This document shows positions 25,407-34,360 of a stretch of DNA of 64,000 nt, one piece after another. Position 1 is the first letter of the stretch. The number at the start of each line of letters is the position of its first letter. The stretch is from IMG/VR virus record IMGVR_UViG_3300009601_000004, positions 28,737-92,736 of that record. One strand, 5' to 3'. The notes under the pieces are model-generated. The model saw only the letters and a program-made list of their open reading frames with translations. It was not told the DNA's origin and did no database searches. Both the position numbers and the translations under genes were made by a program. Source of the DNA: a virus.

Positions 25407-26676
25407 TCGACAGCAGCAACGCCTGTTCATCACGGTGGGCAGTAACCACCTTGAGGACTTCATCGACAAGGTCGCAGCGGAGGCGGAGACGCTGCGCACA
25501 TCACACGGCAAGGGTGCGGTTGCGTTGGTGTTCAACACTTTCGACACGCGCCGTGCCGTGTCCTGGGAACTGGGTGCAAGCCTACGCGATTACCTCCTGT
25601 ACGCCGTGGACACGTTCATACTGCGCGATCAGGCAGAGGAGCCGGCCATTGCTGCGGTGCTCGTTGTGGGCCCTCCTACGTACGCGCGTTTGATGAAGGT
25701 GGACAGCCGGTTCACACAGGGGGCCAACCCCATGCGCGCACAGGTCACCTACATTGCTACGGCTCCTGACATGGAGGAGCTGCGCCGGAACCTAGCGTCG
25801 ATCGACACAGCACTCAGTGAGGCAGCGGCCAACGCCGACAGGACCGCTAGTGCACTGCAGGTGTCGGAACGTCAGGCCGCCCTTGCTCTGCAGCACGAAC
25901 AGGACCGCAAGGAAGCCGTAGAGCGCACAAAGCAGAGCTTGCGTGACTTAGGGGGCCAGTTCAGCATCGAGACCGTGGGCATGGATGACGTCCGAGACCC
26001 TACCAAAAATGCGGGTGCCGCTTCCGAGCTGTCACGCCTAGAGCTGACCCGACACATGGCGCTTGACGACGTGAACCACCGTGCGCAGATAGGCGCACTC
26101 GAAGACCTGCTAAACGAGATTGCGCGGGACTTGGGTACGAAGCCTGGAGACTTCCAAGCGCTGCGCTCTGCTATCCTCCAAACCCGCCTGGGGCGCAACG
26201 CACCTGAGTTGTGGGCTGCGTGGATGACAGGCACCGTAGATTTGATGGGGATGCAAGCACTACCCCGTGTCGGCCACATGGCACCCATCCACCACGCCGT
26301 GCGCGCCATGATGCAAGCGCATCAATCAGACTCGACAGACCGCAAAGTCACGCTCAAGGAGCAAGCCGTCTTAGAGGCTGCGGCACCTACCCTTGCGCTG
26401 ATGGAGACGGCTACAGGCAACCTGCGTAAGCTGTTCAGTGAAGCGGCTGAACGTGCCGAAGAACGCCGCCAGCAGGCCGCTGCGGGCACCGACACACCAC
26501 AGGCCGTGGTCCAGGGTCTCGACGACTTGCTCGTCCGTGTGAAGGCCCTCGGTGTCCGCGACGACATGACCGAAGGTGAGCAAAACGCCATGAACATCGT
26601 GGCATCTCATCTAAGCACGCTTCAGCGCACCGCTGAAGCTCTACTTCCCCCCATCAACATCCCGGCGGCTACATGA
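25396..26676 (+). CDS. Unknown helical protein, possible operon partner of the AAA+ ATPase
   Basis: The start at ATG 25396 gives 426 residues. The N-terminal 130 residues are alpha/beta with a hydrophobic core. The remaining 300 are charged helices with coiled-coil character (ADRTASALQVSERQAALALQ, SEAAERAEERRQQAAA). No enzyme motif is visible. Its position next to a BCS1-like ATPase and helicase suggests a scaffold or adaptor. Confidence 0.5.
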   Translation: MERSRQQQRLFITVGSNHLEDFIDKVAAEAETLRTSHGKGAVALVFNTFDTRRAVSWELGASLRDYLLYAVDTFILRDQAEEPAIAAVLVVGPPTYARLMKVDSRFTQGANPMRAQVTYIATAPDMEELRRNLASIDTALSEAAANADRTASALQVSERQAALALQHEQDRKEAVERTKQSLRDLGGQFSIETVGMDDVRDPTKNAGAASELSRLELTRHMALDDVNHRAQIGALEDLLNEIARDLGTKPGDFQALRSAILQTRLGRNAPELWAAWMTGTVDLMGMQALPRVGHMAPIHHAVRAMMQAHQSDSTDRKVTLKEQAVLEAAAPTLALMETATGNLRKLFSEAAERAEERRQQAAAGTDTPQAVVQGLDDLLVRVKALGVRDDMTEGEQNAMNIVASHLSTLQRTAEALLPPINIPAAT

Positions 26677-27044
26677 ACTACGACCACAGTCTGCACAAGT
26701 GCAACGAAGAGACCTGCCAAGTCTGCCGGGGTGGCCTCGCCTTCTGTGAGGTCTGTAGCGGCGGGGAAGGGAGTCTCCCAACGTCGTGCCCTGGCCGTAC
26801 TATGACAAGTGAAGAGGGTGACGAGGTCTACGGGGCACGCCGCGACTGGGCAGTCATCGCAGGCCACCGTGTGGAGCTTGTACGTGCCCACTACCAAGAC
26901 CCCTGGCAGGAGGCAGCACGGTCTGTGACGCAGCGTCTTGACCGCCCTAACGCGGCGCCTGTTGTCGACTCTGCCTCCGATGCGCAGCTAGGGTCATACG
27001 CTCGGACCTTCTCCTCCCTTACTGCGCGGACGGACAGAGCATGA
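26673..27044 (+). CDS. Small zinc-cluster protein
   Basis: The 123-residue product starts with ATGA overlap. Its N-terminal third has Cys at CNEETCQVCRGG and CEVCSGGEG, then SCPG, which resembles the DnaJ-type CxxCxG zinc finger. The rest is helical and ends in a polar tail. A similar zinc cluster occurs in the 40824-41336 gene. It overlaps the AAA+ gene by 4 nt. Confidence 0.55.
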   Translation: MNYDHSLHKCNEETCQVCRGGLAFCEVCSGGEGSLPTSCPGRTMTSEEGDEVYGARRDWAVIAGHRVELVRAHYQDPWQEAARSVTQRLDRPNAAPVVDSASDAQLGSYARTFSSLTARTDRA

Positions 27045-28273
27045 ACCCGCTCAAGCAACTAGCAGCTCGTGGGGCCATCTACGCTCAGCGCTACACGGGA
27101 AGTGCGGGCCAGATTGCACGCCGCACCAGTGACATCGTCGAGACGTGGTTTCACGCGCAAGAGGGTCCAGCCATCCTGCGGGGAGTGGCCGCCGTGTCCA
27201 TCCTGAGCCAGCTGGCCGACCTTGTCCACACCATGTGGGACTTTGACCAGCTGATAGTAGCTGCAGGGTGGGAGCTAGTGCCTATGGGCAAGGATGCGCA
27301 CACAGCCCTCATCACACGACTACGACCCTTTGCTCTGCGCTCACCGGACATCGAAGACGACGACGGGGAAGGCCTAAGCGTCCTCACCTGGGTCGACGAG
27401 CACGGGCGGGCCGTTGTGATGGCGACCGAAAACAGGTGGGACGAAAAGTTTGCAGAAGTCGAGCCCGGTGCTCTTGATGCCCTGATCGGGTTTCATGTGT
27501 GGAGCCAGCCTATTTTGGAGGTTGTGCGGACCACCGACGAGGACGGCAGACACACAGTCACGCTGAACCCCTGCTCTGAGCCTGACCGGACCTTGGTGGG
27601 CAACCAGGTCCAGTCTGTGCAACAGGCTTGTGTGGTGTCGGAGGATACGCGGATTGTGGCTGTGCTGGGCTCGACGGGGTCAGGCAAGACATCCAGCGTC
27701 TATCAAGCGCTGTCAGGCCGTCGCGTGCTCTGCAACGTGGGGAACGTGCTGAGCCCGAGTAGCCTGATGGTGTTGGTACGCACGCTCAAGCCGGACGTGG
27801 TGGTTCTAGATGACCTAGAGATGTCAGACGACTTCGACGCCGGTCTAGGGCGGGCACTTGACCAGCTGCACCAAGAGGTACCGCTGGTCATCATCACCGT
27901 GATGCTGGACGAGTTCCTGTCGGTAGAGGAGATGGAAGCTGGGGCAATGTACTGGTCTGGAATGCGACCGGGCCGCATTGATCAGTTTGTGTTCATCGGC
28001 AAGCTCGATGACGGTGACCGCGCGAAGGTGCTCGATCTGTACGGGTGCCCTCCATCGCTGCTCGCAGAGGCCGTAGCAGGCACAGGCTGCCTTAGTGCTG
28101 CGTATCTACGGGAGACGGCCCTACGTCTCAAAGCGGGGGGTGACCTCGCTACGACGCTCCGCGACATCCGCCTGCAAGCCCCCATCGAGATGTCCCCGGA
28201 TGGCCTCGACTCGCAGGGCAAGCATTCGCGCAAATCTGTCACCACACCCGATGAAAACGAGGACAGCCCATGA
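27041..28273 (+). CDS. BCS1-like AAA+ ATPase
   Basis: This 410-residue protein has a P-loop GSTGSGKT near 209-216, a Walker B VVVLDDLE near 253-260, and the second-region signature RPGRIDQFVF near 308, as in membrane-associated AAA+ proteins of the BCS1 type. Residues 40-60 form a hydrophobic helix (LRGVAAVSILSQLADLV) that could be a membrane anchor. BCS1-like ATPases in phages and bacteria act in protein translocation or defence; none has a fixed phage role known to me. It sits between a zinc-cluster protein and the helicase in one operon. Confidence 0.72.
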   Translation: MNPLKQLAARGAIYAQRYTGSAGQIARRTSDIVETWFHAQEGPAILRGVAAVSILSQLADLVHTMWDFDQLIVAAGWELVPMGKDAHTALITRLRPFALRSPDIEDDDGEGLSVLTWVDEHGRAVVMATENRWDEKFAEVEPGALDALIGFHVWSQPILEVVRTTDEDGRHTVTLNPCSEPDRTLVGNQVQSVQQACVVSEDTRIVAVLGSTGSGKTSSVYQALSGRRVLCNVGNVLSPSSLMVLVRTLKPDVVVLDDLEMSDDFDAGLGRALDQLHQEVPLVIITVMLDEFLSVEEMEAGAMYWSGMRPGRIDQFVFIGKLDDGDRAKVLDLYGCPPSLLAEAVAGTGCLSAAYLRETALRLKAGGDLATTLRDIRLQAPIEMSPDGLDSQGKHSRKSVTTPDENEDSP

Positions 28274-30414
28274 GACCGATTGCACTCCCCCCAGCACCAG
28301 GCACTGCAGCTACGGTTGACAACCGCAAAGTTAGCTACCCTGCGCATACCCGTCGCAAGGTGCAAGCCGCGCTTGACCGGCTCGACCCTGACCAGACGCG
28401 CAGCTCACAAGCTGTGCGAGCTGGCAAGCGGGGCGCGCTACGCATTGCAGCGACCGCAGGGTCAGGCAAGACGACGTCGCTAATCGCAACGCTCGCAGCG
28501 CTCATCGTGCTTGATGACGTGGACCCTCGCGAGATCTGCGCAGTCACGTTCACAAACAAGGCGGGTACCGAGATGCGCGAGCGCCTCGCACACCTCATTG
28601 GCCTAGTGCCCAAGGGCCTGCGCATGGGTACGTTTCACGCCCTTGCCCTGTCACGTCTTCGCGAGCTGGACAAGGACCGTGGGTGGGCGAATGACCGCAA
28701 CCTCGACATCGCACGGTTTGACTCCGCCATACCGTCATCTAAAGAGATGTGGGAGTCAATCATAGGCTGGCGGCGAGGTGGCGTCTTTGGCAGTGAAGAG
28801 AAGTCCTTGTCTATCGACGGGGCGGATTGGCAAGAATACCAGCTTGTGGTCGACCAGCTTCGAGGGTCCGGTTTGCGCGTCAGTGACGACCCCCTCAAGG
28901 TGGCGGAAGCCTGCGAAAAGAAAGGTCTGCCCAGTCTGTACACGGCGTGGAAGCTGTTCGCTGGCGGCAAATCGCAGCTCAACATCTGGGACTTTGCCGA
29001 TGCCCTAGACGCCTATCTCGACCTCATCACAGACGGTCGGGAGCCTTGGACGCCTCGGTACATCGTGGTGGATGAGGCCCAAGATAACAACATGGTGCAG
29101 CTGTCTGTCGCCATGGCTCAGCGCGCTGTGACTGACGGTACATTGGTGCTCGTCGGTGACGGCTCACAGAGCATCTACGAATGGCGTGGCGCGACGCCGG
29201 AGGTATTTTGCAAAGCAGACACTCTCATACCGGGCACTGAAACGACCACGCTACCCAACAACTACCGCTCTGTCCCGGCCATCGTAGCGCTGGGCAACCG
29301 AGTCGGCGAAACACTGGGGAACGAGTGGACTGCCGGCCTTGTCGCCCGTGCCATCCGCCGCAGTGTGCCAAGCATCCAGCCTGTGGGGGCACTCGTAGGC
29401 AAAGACCCACTGATGACCGCCTACCTAGCAGCCGACGTCATTGCCAAGGCCGTGAAGGAAGGGGGAAAGCCCGACGACTTCGCTATCCTCATCCGCACCA
29501 ACAACGCCGCCGCTCTCTACGAGGGTGCGCTCATGGCGAGGGGCATTCCATGTGTCCGCTGGGGCGGTACGCCTTTCTGGGAACGACACGACGTGCTCGG
29601 TTTCGTCGGGTACCTTCTGTTGGCGGAAGGCGGCAAAGGTGGTCGGGTAGCTGACACAACGCTCGTGCAGGACGGTGGGGCCTTCCGGCGCATTGTCAAT
29701 CAACCTCTGCGCTACTTGCCCCGTGCGTGGACTGACGCCGTCGTAGACCGTGTCTACAACGGAGCCCCCTTGGTAGAGGCCATTCGGGATGAGCGCAGAG
29801 GCCTGAAACAAAAGAGCCAAGTGCGAACAGGCGAACTTGCCAGTTTCATCGAGCGCATTCAAGGCCACAGCTGGGAACACACCCTGTCAGTCGTGCGGCG
29901 CAAGATGGTCGAGGGAATCCCAAGGGACAATGGTCAGCAACCTGACGAAGAGAAACGCGCGGTTCCTGCGACATGCGCCGGCATCGCCAAGCGCGAATAC
30001 TGCGGTGGGGAGCCGATGAGCAATGGCCTGCAATTCGCGCGGTACGCTGATGCAGGTGCGCGCAACGCGGCGCGGGCAAATGGTCAAATCCCGGAGGGTA
30101 GGACCGTCCTGTCCACCGTCCACCGTTTCAAGGGCCTAGAACGCCCCCGCGTCATCATTCCGATGGAAGATGGCCTATTCCCACACAAAAACTCGAAGGG
30201 TGACCCTGGCCGTTACGGCGAAGAACAGCGTTTGTTCTACGTGGCTGTGACCCGTGGACGTGACCAGGTGTTGGTCACATGCTCACGCGCCAACCTAGAT
30301 GGCGAGCCTCTTGGCACGTCGGACTTTGTGGACTTCCTGCCTGATGACGTGCGTAGCGACATCAAGGACGCCATGGCTATCGACGACTACGGCGACGAGG
30401 GGTACGAAGAATGA
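28270..30414 (+). CDS. UvrD/PcrA-type SF1A DNA helicase
   Basis: Complete SF1A helicase of 714 residues. Motif I is ATAGSGKTT near 60-68 and motif Ia AVTFTNKAG. Motif II is VVDEAQDNN near 266 and motif III GDGSQSIYEWRG. Motif IV is LPNNYRS, motif V TVHRFKGLERPRVI and motif VI EEQRLFYVAVTRGRD. All catalytic residues are present. It translocates 3' to 5' and could support replication restart or plasmid-like maintenance. It starts in an ATGA overlap with the AAA+ gene and is directly followed by the integrase. Confidence 0.9.
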   Translation: MRPIALPPAPGTAATVDNRKVSYPAHTRRKVQAALDRLDPDQTRSSQAVRAGKRGALRIAATAGSGKTTSLIATLAALIVLDDVDPREICAVTFTNKAGTEMRERLAHLIGLVPKGLRMGTFHALALSRLRELDKDRGWANDRNLDIARFDSAIPSSKEMWESIIGWRRGGVFGSEEKSLSIDGADWQEYQLVVDQLRGSGLRVSDDPLKVAEACEKKGLPSLYTAWKLFAGGKSQLNIWDFADALDAYLDLITDGREPWTPRYIVVDEAQDNNMVQLSVAMAQRAVTDGTLVLVGDGSQSIYEWRGATPEVFCKADTLIPGTETTTLPNNYRSVPAIVALGNRVGETLGNEWTAGLVARAIRRSVPSIQPVGALVGKDPLMTAYLAADVIAKAVKEGGKPDDFAILIRTNNAAALYEGALMARGIPCVRWGGTPFWERHDVLGFVGYLLLAEGGKGGRVADTTLVQDGGAFRRIVNQPLRYLPRAWTDAVVDRVYNGAPLVEAIRDERRGLKQKSQVRTGELASFIERIQGHSWEHTLSVVRRKMVEGIPRDNGQQPDEEKRAVPATCAGIAKREYCGGEPMSNGLQFARYADAGARNAARANGQIPEGRTVLSTVHRFKGLERPRVIIPMEDGLFPHKNSKGDPGRYGEEQRLFYVAVTRGRDQVLVTCSRANLDGEPLGTSDFVDFLPDDVRSDIKDAMAIDDYGDEGYEE

Positions 30415-31298
30415 AACGCGCAGGCTCCAAAGGTGGGCCCACCACACAAACACAAGCCAAGTTCCGTGCCCAGTTCGGCAAGTACCTCGCGGACCAAGGG
30501 CTGTCCGACGCAACAGTCAAGCAGTACGTGGGGCGTGGCGCGGCTTGTCTGCGCTCGCGTCAGACGCCAGCGCAATGGCTGCAGTCTAAGGTGGGTAAGG
30601 GGGCACCTCGCGGGACCGTGCTGGGGTACCGTAGTGCAGCGCAGCACCTGCACGCCTTCCTGTCCATTGTGAAGCCTAGCATCGCAGGAGAGCCCCCTAA
30701 GGTCGACATGAAGCGTGTCGTCAAGAAGCGGCAGCTTCGGCTGAACAGTAGTCTTGATCCCGAACGCCTCAAGATGTACATAGATGCCGTGCTCGCCGAT
30801 AAGGTCATCTCACCCGAAGCGCGCGCCATCCTGCTGCTTTTGCCCTTCACGGGTTTGCGCGTTTCGGAGGCTTGCAACCTGCGACCGTCGCACCTGGTCA
30901 AGCAGGGCAATGTGCGCTGCATTCACGTAGCCGACGGCAAAGGGAACAAGGAGCGCTTCGTCCCCATGGGCAAGCGTGCCAAGCAGATCACTGACCACTA
31001 CCAGCGCAAACACCGCTTGCAGGGGCCTTGGCTCTTTCCGAGTCCGATGTCCCCCTCCCGACCCATCACACCCAACAACGTGCGTGTTCACCACCGCCGC
31101 ATCCGCAGAGGTTTAGGGCCGGACTGGGAGTCTGTCCTTGTCCATGACCTACGGCATACGTTCGCGTCGCTGCTCATCGAGCGTGGTGTGCCCCTGCCGG
31201 CCGTCAAAGACCTGCTAGGGCATGAGAGCGTGAAGACCACCGAGATCTACATCCACAGCAACGCGAGCGCACTCAAAAAGTACGTCGACCAGCTCTGA
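30411..31298 (+). CDS. Tyrosine recombinase (phage integrase family)
   Basis: The 295-residue protein has a SAM-like N-terminal DNA-binding domain and a C-terminal catalytic domain. The active-site residues are all present: Arg in GLRVSEACN near 149, Lys in DGKGNKERF near 180, HDLRHT near 244-249, His in GHESVKTTE near 269 and Tyr in EIYIH near 280. Length is typical of XerC/D-like integrases. It may integrate the element or resolve genome dimers. No obvious attachment-site repeat flanks it, and the next gene is convergent after 5 bp. Confidence 0.88.
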   Translation: MKRAGSKGGPTTQTQAKFRAQFGKYLADQGLSDATVKQYVGRGAACLRSRQTPAQWLQSKVGKGAPRGTVLGYRSAAQHLHAFLSIVKPSIAGEPPKVDMKRVVKKRQLRLNSSLDPERLKMYIDAVLADKVISPEARAILLLLPFTGLRVSEACNLRPSHLVKQGNVRCIHVADGKGNKERFVPMGKRAKQITDHYQRKHRLQGPWLFPSPMSPSRPITPNNVRVHHRRIRRGLGPDWESVLVHDLRHTFASLLIERGVPLPAVKDLLGHESVKTTEIYIHSNASALKKYVDQL

Positions 31299-31303
31299 CA
31301 GGG

Positions 31304-32110
31304 CTAGGAAGGCTTCACGAGCAAGCCGACCATACGGCCGTTCGCGTCGTTCATCACGCTTAGGGCCATCATGTCCGACCCACGGAGAGCAGCCATCTGG
31401 GGGTGACCGTCGATGGTGACAATGCCGTGGTTAGCGGCACGGCAGCTGTCCAGCGCCTGCAACGAAGTAGCAGCCAACGGCGCGGCAGACGCGCGAGTGC
31501 CATCTGCGTGCTTGGCGAGGTAAGCCTTGATACCTCCCATTATAGTGAATGCTTGGCGCTGATCTGGCACGCTGACGCGCCACGTACCGTCCGGCAATTT
31601 TGCGTAAGGCTGGCGAGCGCGGCGGGCCAAGAACTCTGCTTTAGGTCCGACAATGTCAACAGCGTAGCCGCTACGTGCTTCCTGCGGCTTGCGCCAGCGG
31701 GTGTCGACCATGTCAGCACCTGCGAGGACCAGGAGGCCGTTCGCGCGTACTGAACCATAGGGCACTTCGGTGAGGTCCGACTTGGCCGCGGCAGCTGCAA
31801 TGGACTGCTCATGCACGATCTCTAGTCGGCGGTGGCTTTCAATGAGTTCCTGCTTAGCGGCACCCAGGCGACCGATGAGCGCTTGGTCTTCCTGCGCCTG
31901 CGCGATTGCGGCGTCAAGCTGCGTTTGCACAACCTCGGTCGCCTTAACGGCAGCGTAGGCGGCGGATTCTGCCGTTTCCTGCGCCTTGATCGCATCGTCT
32001 GCCTCGGTCTGCAGGCTCACAATGCGGTTCGATAGTTTGGTGTTTTCCGTCTTCAGTGACGTGAGTGTCGGCTTCTTTGGCGCGGCTTTACTGGGGGTTT
32101 CGTCTGGCAT
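31304..32110 (-). CDS. Coiled-coil protein with C-terminal beta domain
   Basis: The 268-residue product starts with a Lys/Pro/Ala-rich segment. A long coiled coil follows (about 20-110; LKTENTKLSNRIVSLQTEAD, then Ala-rich heptads), and then a compact alpha/beta domain (GYAVDIVGPKAEFLARRARQ, ITMGGIKAYLAKHA in similar order). It may be a structural or regulatory scaffold. A perfect palindrome AAGGTTGCAACCTT lies upstream in its leader. Family unknown. Confidence 0.55.
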   Translation of the reverse strand: MPDETPSKAAPKKPTLTSLKTENTKLSNRIVSLQTEADDAIKAQETAESAAYAAVKATEVVQTQLDAAIAQAQEDQALIGRLGAAKQELIESHRRLEIVHEQSIAAAAAKSDLTEVPYGSVRANGLLVLAGADMVDTRWRKPQEARSGYAVDIVGPKAEFLARRARQPYAKLPDGTWRVSVPDQRQAFTIMGGIKAYLAKHADGTRASAAPLAATSLQALDSCRAANHGIVTIDGHPQMAALRGSDMMALSVMNDANGRMVGLLVKPS

Positions 32111-32175
32111 GATGGCTCCTGTGCTTAGTGCGCCGGTAGCTTAACACCGCTCGCGGGACAGAGAGCGAGTATGAG

Positions 32176-32189
32176 AAGGTTGCAACCTT
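32176..32189. promoter_or_regulatory. Palindrome AAGGTTGCAACCTT, possible operator
   Basis: This 14-bp perfect palindrome lies 66 bp upstream of the 31304-32110 gene in a 189-bp gap. The half-site AAGGTT/AACCTT also forms the core of the dyad at 23890-23910, so the two regions might be bound by one regulator. Confidence 0.45.
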
Positions 32190-32260
32190 GCGCGTGCGCG
32201 GGTAGTATGCGCGTGGACATGCCAGTCCTCTCGTGTAGTGCGTTTCGCCGCGCCAAGACG

Positions 32261-32282
32261 CCCCCAGTCGATTGACTGGGGG
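32261..32282 (-). terminator. Strong hairpin after the RelA/SpoT-like gene
   Basis: The stem CCCCCAGTC/GACTGGGGG has nine base pairs and a four-base loop. It lies 18 bp past the stop of the 32300 gene. The T-tract is short, and better on the plus strand than the minus. Confidence 0.6.
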
Positions 32283-32299
32283 TGTTCGTGTTTTGGGGC

Positions 32300-33433
32300 T
32301 TAGTGCAGGCCTCGGACCCCACCGCCAAGCGAAACAGAGCGAAGCCCCGACATGCGGTTCGAGCTGCTTTGCTTGATGTGGATGGTACCGCCCTTGATGG
32401 ACATGTCGGCGTTGCTGTGCTTGTACCCGCGCGACTGTGCCCATGCACGCGCGCTAGTGGGTGTGAACTGCGGTCGAGGGAAGACAAGCACTTTCATGGC
32501 CTGTGGGTTTTTGCGGGGCTTCGTCATCAGCTTAGCCATGTGTGCCGGTCCTTTGGCCAGGATGGGGTCGATGGTGCGTATAGCTGCGGCGTCGCCTTGG
32601 TCGGCGAGGTCGGCGAGGCGAAATAGACGCTCCATCTCTGGGACATTGGCGTTGCCCTGCTTGTACGCGGTGTGCGAACCTTTACCTAGCGTGGACAAGC
32701 GAGTGGACTTGAGCTGCAGCTCGACGGGCACTTCAACCATGCGCCCGTCTTCGGTTTCCAGCTCGCGCATCAGCGTGAAGTGGTAAGCGCGGTAGCCGTT
32801 GTTGGGGCTGGTGTAAAAGTCGTCGTCTAGCTTGGCGCGGCCCAGTGCCCCGCCTTCGATGATTTTGCGCATACTCTCCACACCATAGCGGTCGGGCATT
32901 ACGATGGTGGTGGCTACCACGTCTGTAAGTCCCTTCTTACCCACAAGACGCTTACGGCGCAGCTTGTTGATCATCGAGTAGGGCGTCTTGACGCGTCCAA
33001 TGAATTTGCCACCTCGCTTGGTTGCGATCTGTTCCACGTCACGCCTGACGTCTTGAAAGAGCCCCTGCATCGAGTCGCGGTAATCCAGCAGCTTACCCAT
33101 CTCTTCAGACAGCTTGGTCTCTTCGATACGGCGGGTGTTCTGTTTGCCGTAGGGTTCAGGGTCGTCAACCGCTGGGATGCCGTCCCCATCGAAATCGTTG
33201 AAGAACGCCGGGTAGTCCTTGCGGCTTAGGCGTGTGTCACCTGTCGCATGGACTGCGTACTCTTCCGCTCCGCTGTTTGGTCTGACCGAGGGACGCACCA
33301 CCATGACAGCGTGGCCTTCGCCGTCGTAGACGTGACACGGCTTGTTGGTCGCTGCTGCCTGTTGGTGAGCGCGCCGTAGTGCGTTCTTTTTGCGTGTGTA
33401 AACTGTCGAACGGCCGTCAATGGTGAAGGGCAT
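32300..33433 (-). CDS. RelA/SpoT-like nucleotidyltransferase (putative alarmone synthetase)
   Basis: The 377-residue product starts at ATG with GGAGATG upstream. Residues ~140-265 match the RelA/SpoT synthetase fold: GRVKTPYSMINKL, LTDVVATTIVMPDRYGVESM, NGYRAYHF and VELQLKST, followed by GSHTAYKQGN. The Tyr in NGYR and the Glu in E-x-Q are kept; the usual Gly-x-Arg after the Asp strand is replaced by Ala-Thr-Thr. There is no HD hydrolase domain. The N-terminus has a calcium-binding-like DFDGDGIPAVDD loop and the C-terminus is basic. Known members make (p)ppGpp or, in toxic relatives, pyrophosphorylate other substrates. A host-manipulating role is inference. Confidence 0.72.
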   Translation of the reverse strand: MPFTIDGRSTVYTRKKNALRRAHQQAAATNKPCHVYDGEGHAVMVVRPSVRPNSGAEEYAVHATGDTRLSRKDYPAFFNDFDGDGIPAVDDPEPYGKQNTRRIEETKLSEEMGKLLDYRDSMQGLFQDVRRDVEQIATKRGGKFIGRVKTPYSMINKLRRKRLVGKKGLTDVVATTIVMPDRYGVESMRKIIEGGALGRAKLDDDFYTSPNNGYRAYHFTLMRELETEDGRMVEVPVELQLKSTRLSTLGKGSHTAYKQGNANVPEMERLFRLADLADQGDAAAIRTIDPILAKGPAHMAKLMTKPRKNPQAMKVLVFPRPQFTPTSARAWAQSRGYKHSNADMSIKGGTIHIKQSSSNRMSGLRSVSLGGGVRGLH

Positions 33434-33436
33434 GTG

Positions 33437-34360
33437 TCATCTCCGGGTCATGTATAGAGCGATGGCGTAGGCGTCCCAAGTGTGTCGATGCTTGCGCAGA
33501 CGTCGGGGTAGCCGTGGGTTGTTTTTGTCGTTGACCAGGTCCTGCAGTTCACGCCAGACACGCGAATCGCGGCCTACTTCGGTAGGTGTCAGCCCCAGCA
33601 AAGAAGAGGCCCAAGTGCGTTTGTCTATGACGGTTCGGCCTTGGCTTGCCCCATCGGAAGCAATGGCGTTGACGACGTCGGCACTCCGCTTGTCCTTGCC
33701 GCCGCCCCACGTCTCTTCCACGACCAGGCGATAGGTGCCTTGCGCGAGCTGTGCGGCTCGTGCGGCGATGTGCTCGCCGATACCGGCCATCGTATCGAAC
33801 GTCAGTACCTCACCGCTCCCTGCGGCTTCTAGCAGCCCTCGACCGCCTTTACTGTCTTCGTCCCAAGACCAGCCCCAAGCACCCAAGATGCGCCTGCCAT
33901 CTGCCGTGATGAGGACGGCGGCACCGCTGGGGCCGTCGTCGACTGCGAGCACTGGGTTAGCGTGGCGCGGGTTGCGCTTGACCGTCGGTGTGCTGCGGGC
34001 CAGCAGCTCGATACGACCCGTCAAGGTGGGACCGTTGAGTGACTGATAGCCTTTCGTGATGAGCTGGTTGCTGTACGACGCAGCGACACCAGAGGCGTGC
34101 GAGACGGTGATGTGATGTGGGCCCACAGAAGGAAGTCCACGAGGCAGCTCAACGACCAGAGCCTGCGCCTGCTGGTCTTGCGCCACTCCTACCACTTTCA
34201 TGCGCACTGCACGCCCGACAAGGTCAGGCAGAGCGGACAGCGCGAGTGTGACGTGGTCCGCAGTGACATGGGGATGTGCAGGCGCCACGGCGCGTAGCAC
34301 AGCTCGCCGTGACTTAGGGGACAGCTTGACCGCGGTGTATTCGCGACGACGCTTTGTCAT
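33437..34360 (-). CDS. 2H phosphoesterase-like domain fused to a RuvC-like nuclease domain
   Basis: ATG 34360 overlaps the upstream stop and gives 307 residues. Residues 25-95 carry two H-x-T motifs, HVTLAL near 34 and HITVSH near 81, spaced as in 2H phosphoesterases, which open cyclic phosphates or act on RNA ends. A KRNPRHANP linker follows. Residues ~135-307 form an RNase H-fold nuclease with VDDGPSGAAV, VVEETW and HTWDAYAIA, the three-acid pattern of RuvC resolvases. RuvC-type enzymes cut Holliday junctions before packaging. The joining of the two activities is unusual to me. Both halves are inferred from motifs. Confidence 0.65.
   Translation of the reverse strand: MTKRRREYTAVKLSPKSRRAVLRAVAPAHPHVTADHVTLALSALPDLVGRAVRMKVVGVAQDQQAQALVVELPRGLPSVGPHHITVSHASGVAASYSNQLITKGYQSLNGPTLTGRIELLARSTPTVKRNPRHANPVLAVDDGPSGAAVLITADGRRILGAWGWSWDEDSKGGRGLLEAAGSGEVLTFDTMAGIGEHIAARAAQLAQGTYRLVVEETWGGGKDKRSADVVNAIASDGASQGRTVIDKRTWASSLLGLTPTEVGRDSRVWRELQDLVNDKNNPRLPRRLRKHRHTWDAYAIALYMTRR

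Noticed and set aside
31299-31303. An attachment site next to the integrase
   Set aside because: The gap is 5 bp and no matching repeat is visible in the flanks, so no attP can be assigned.
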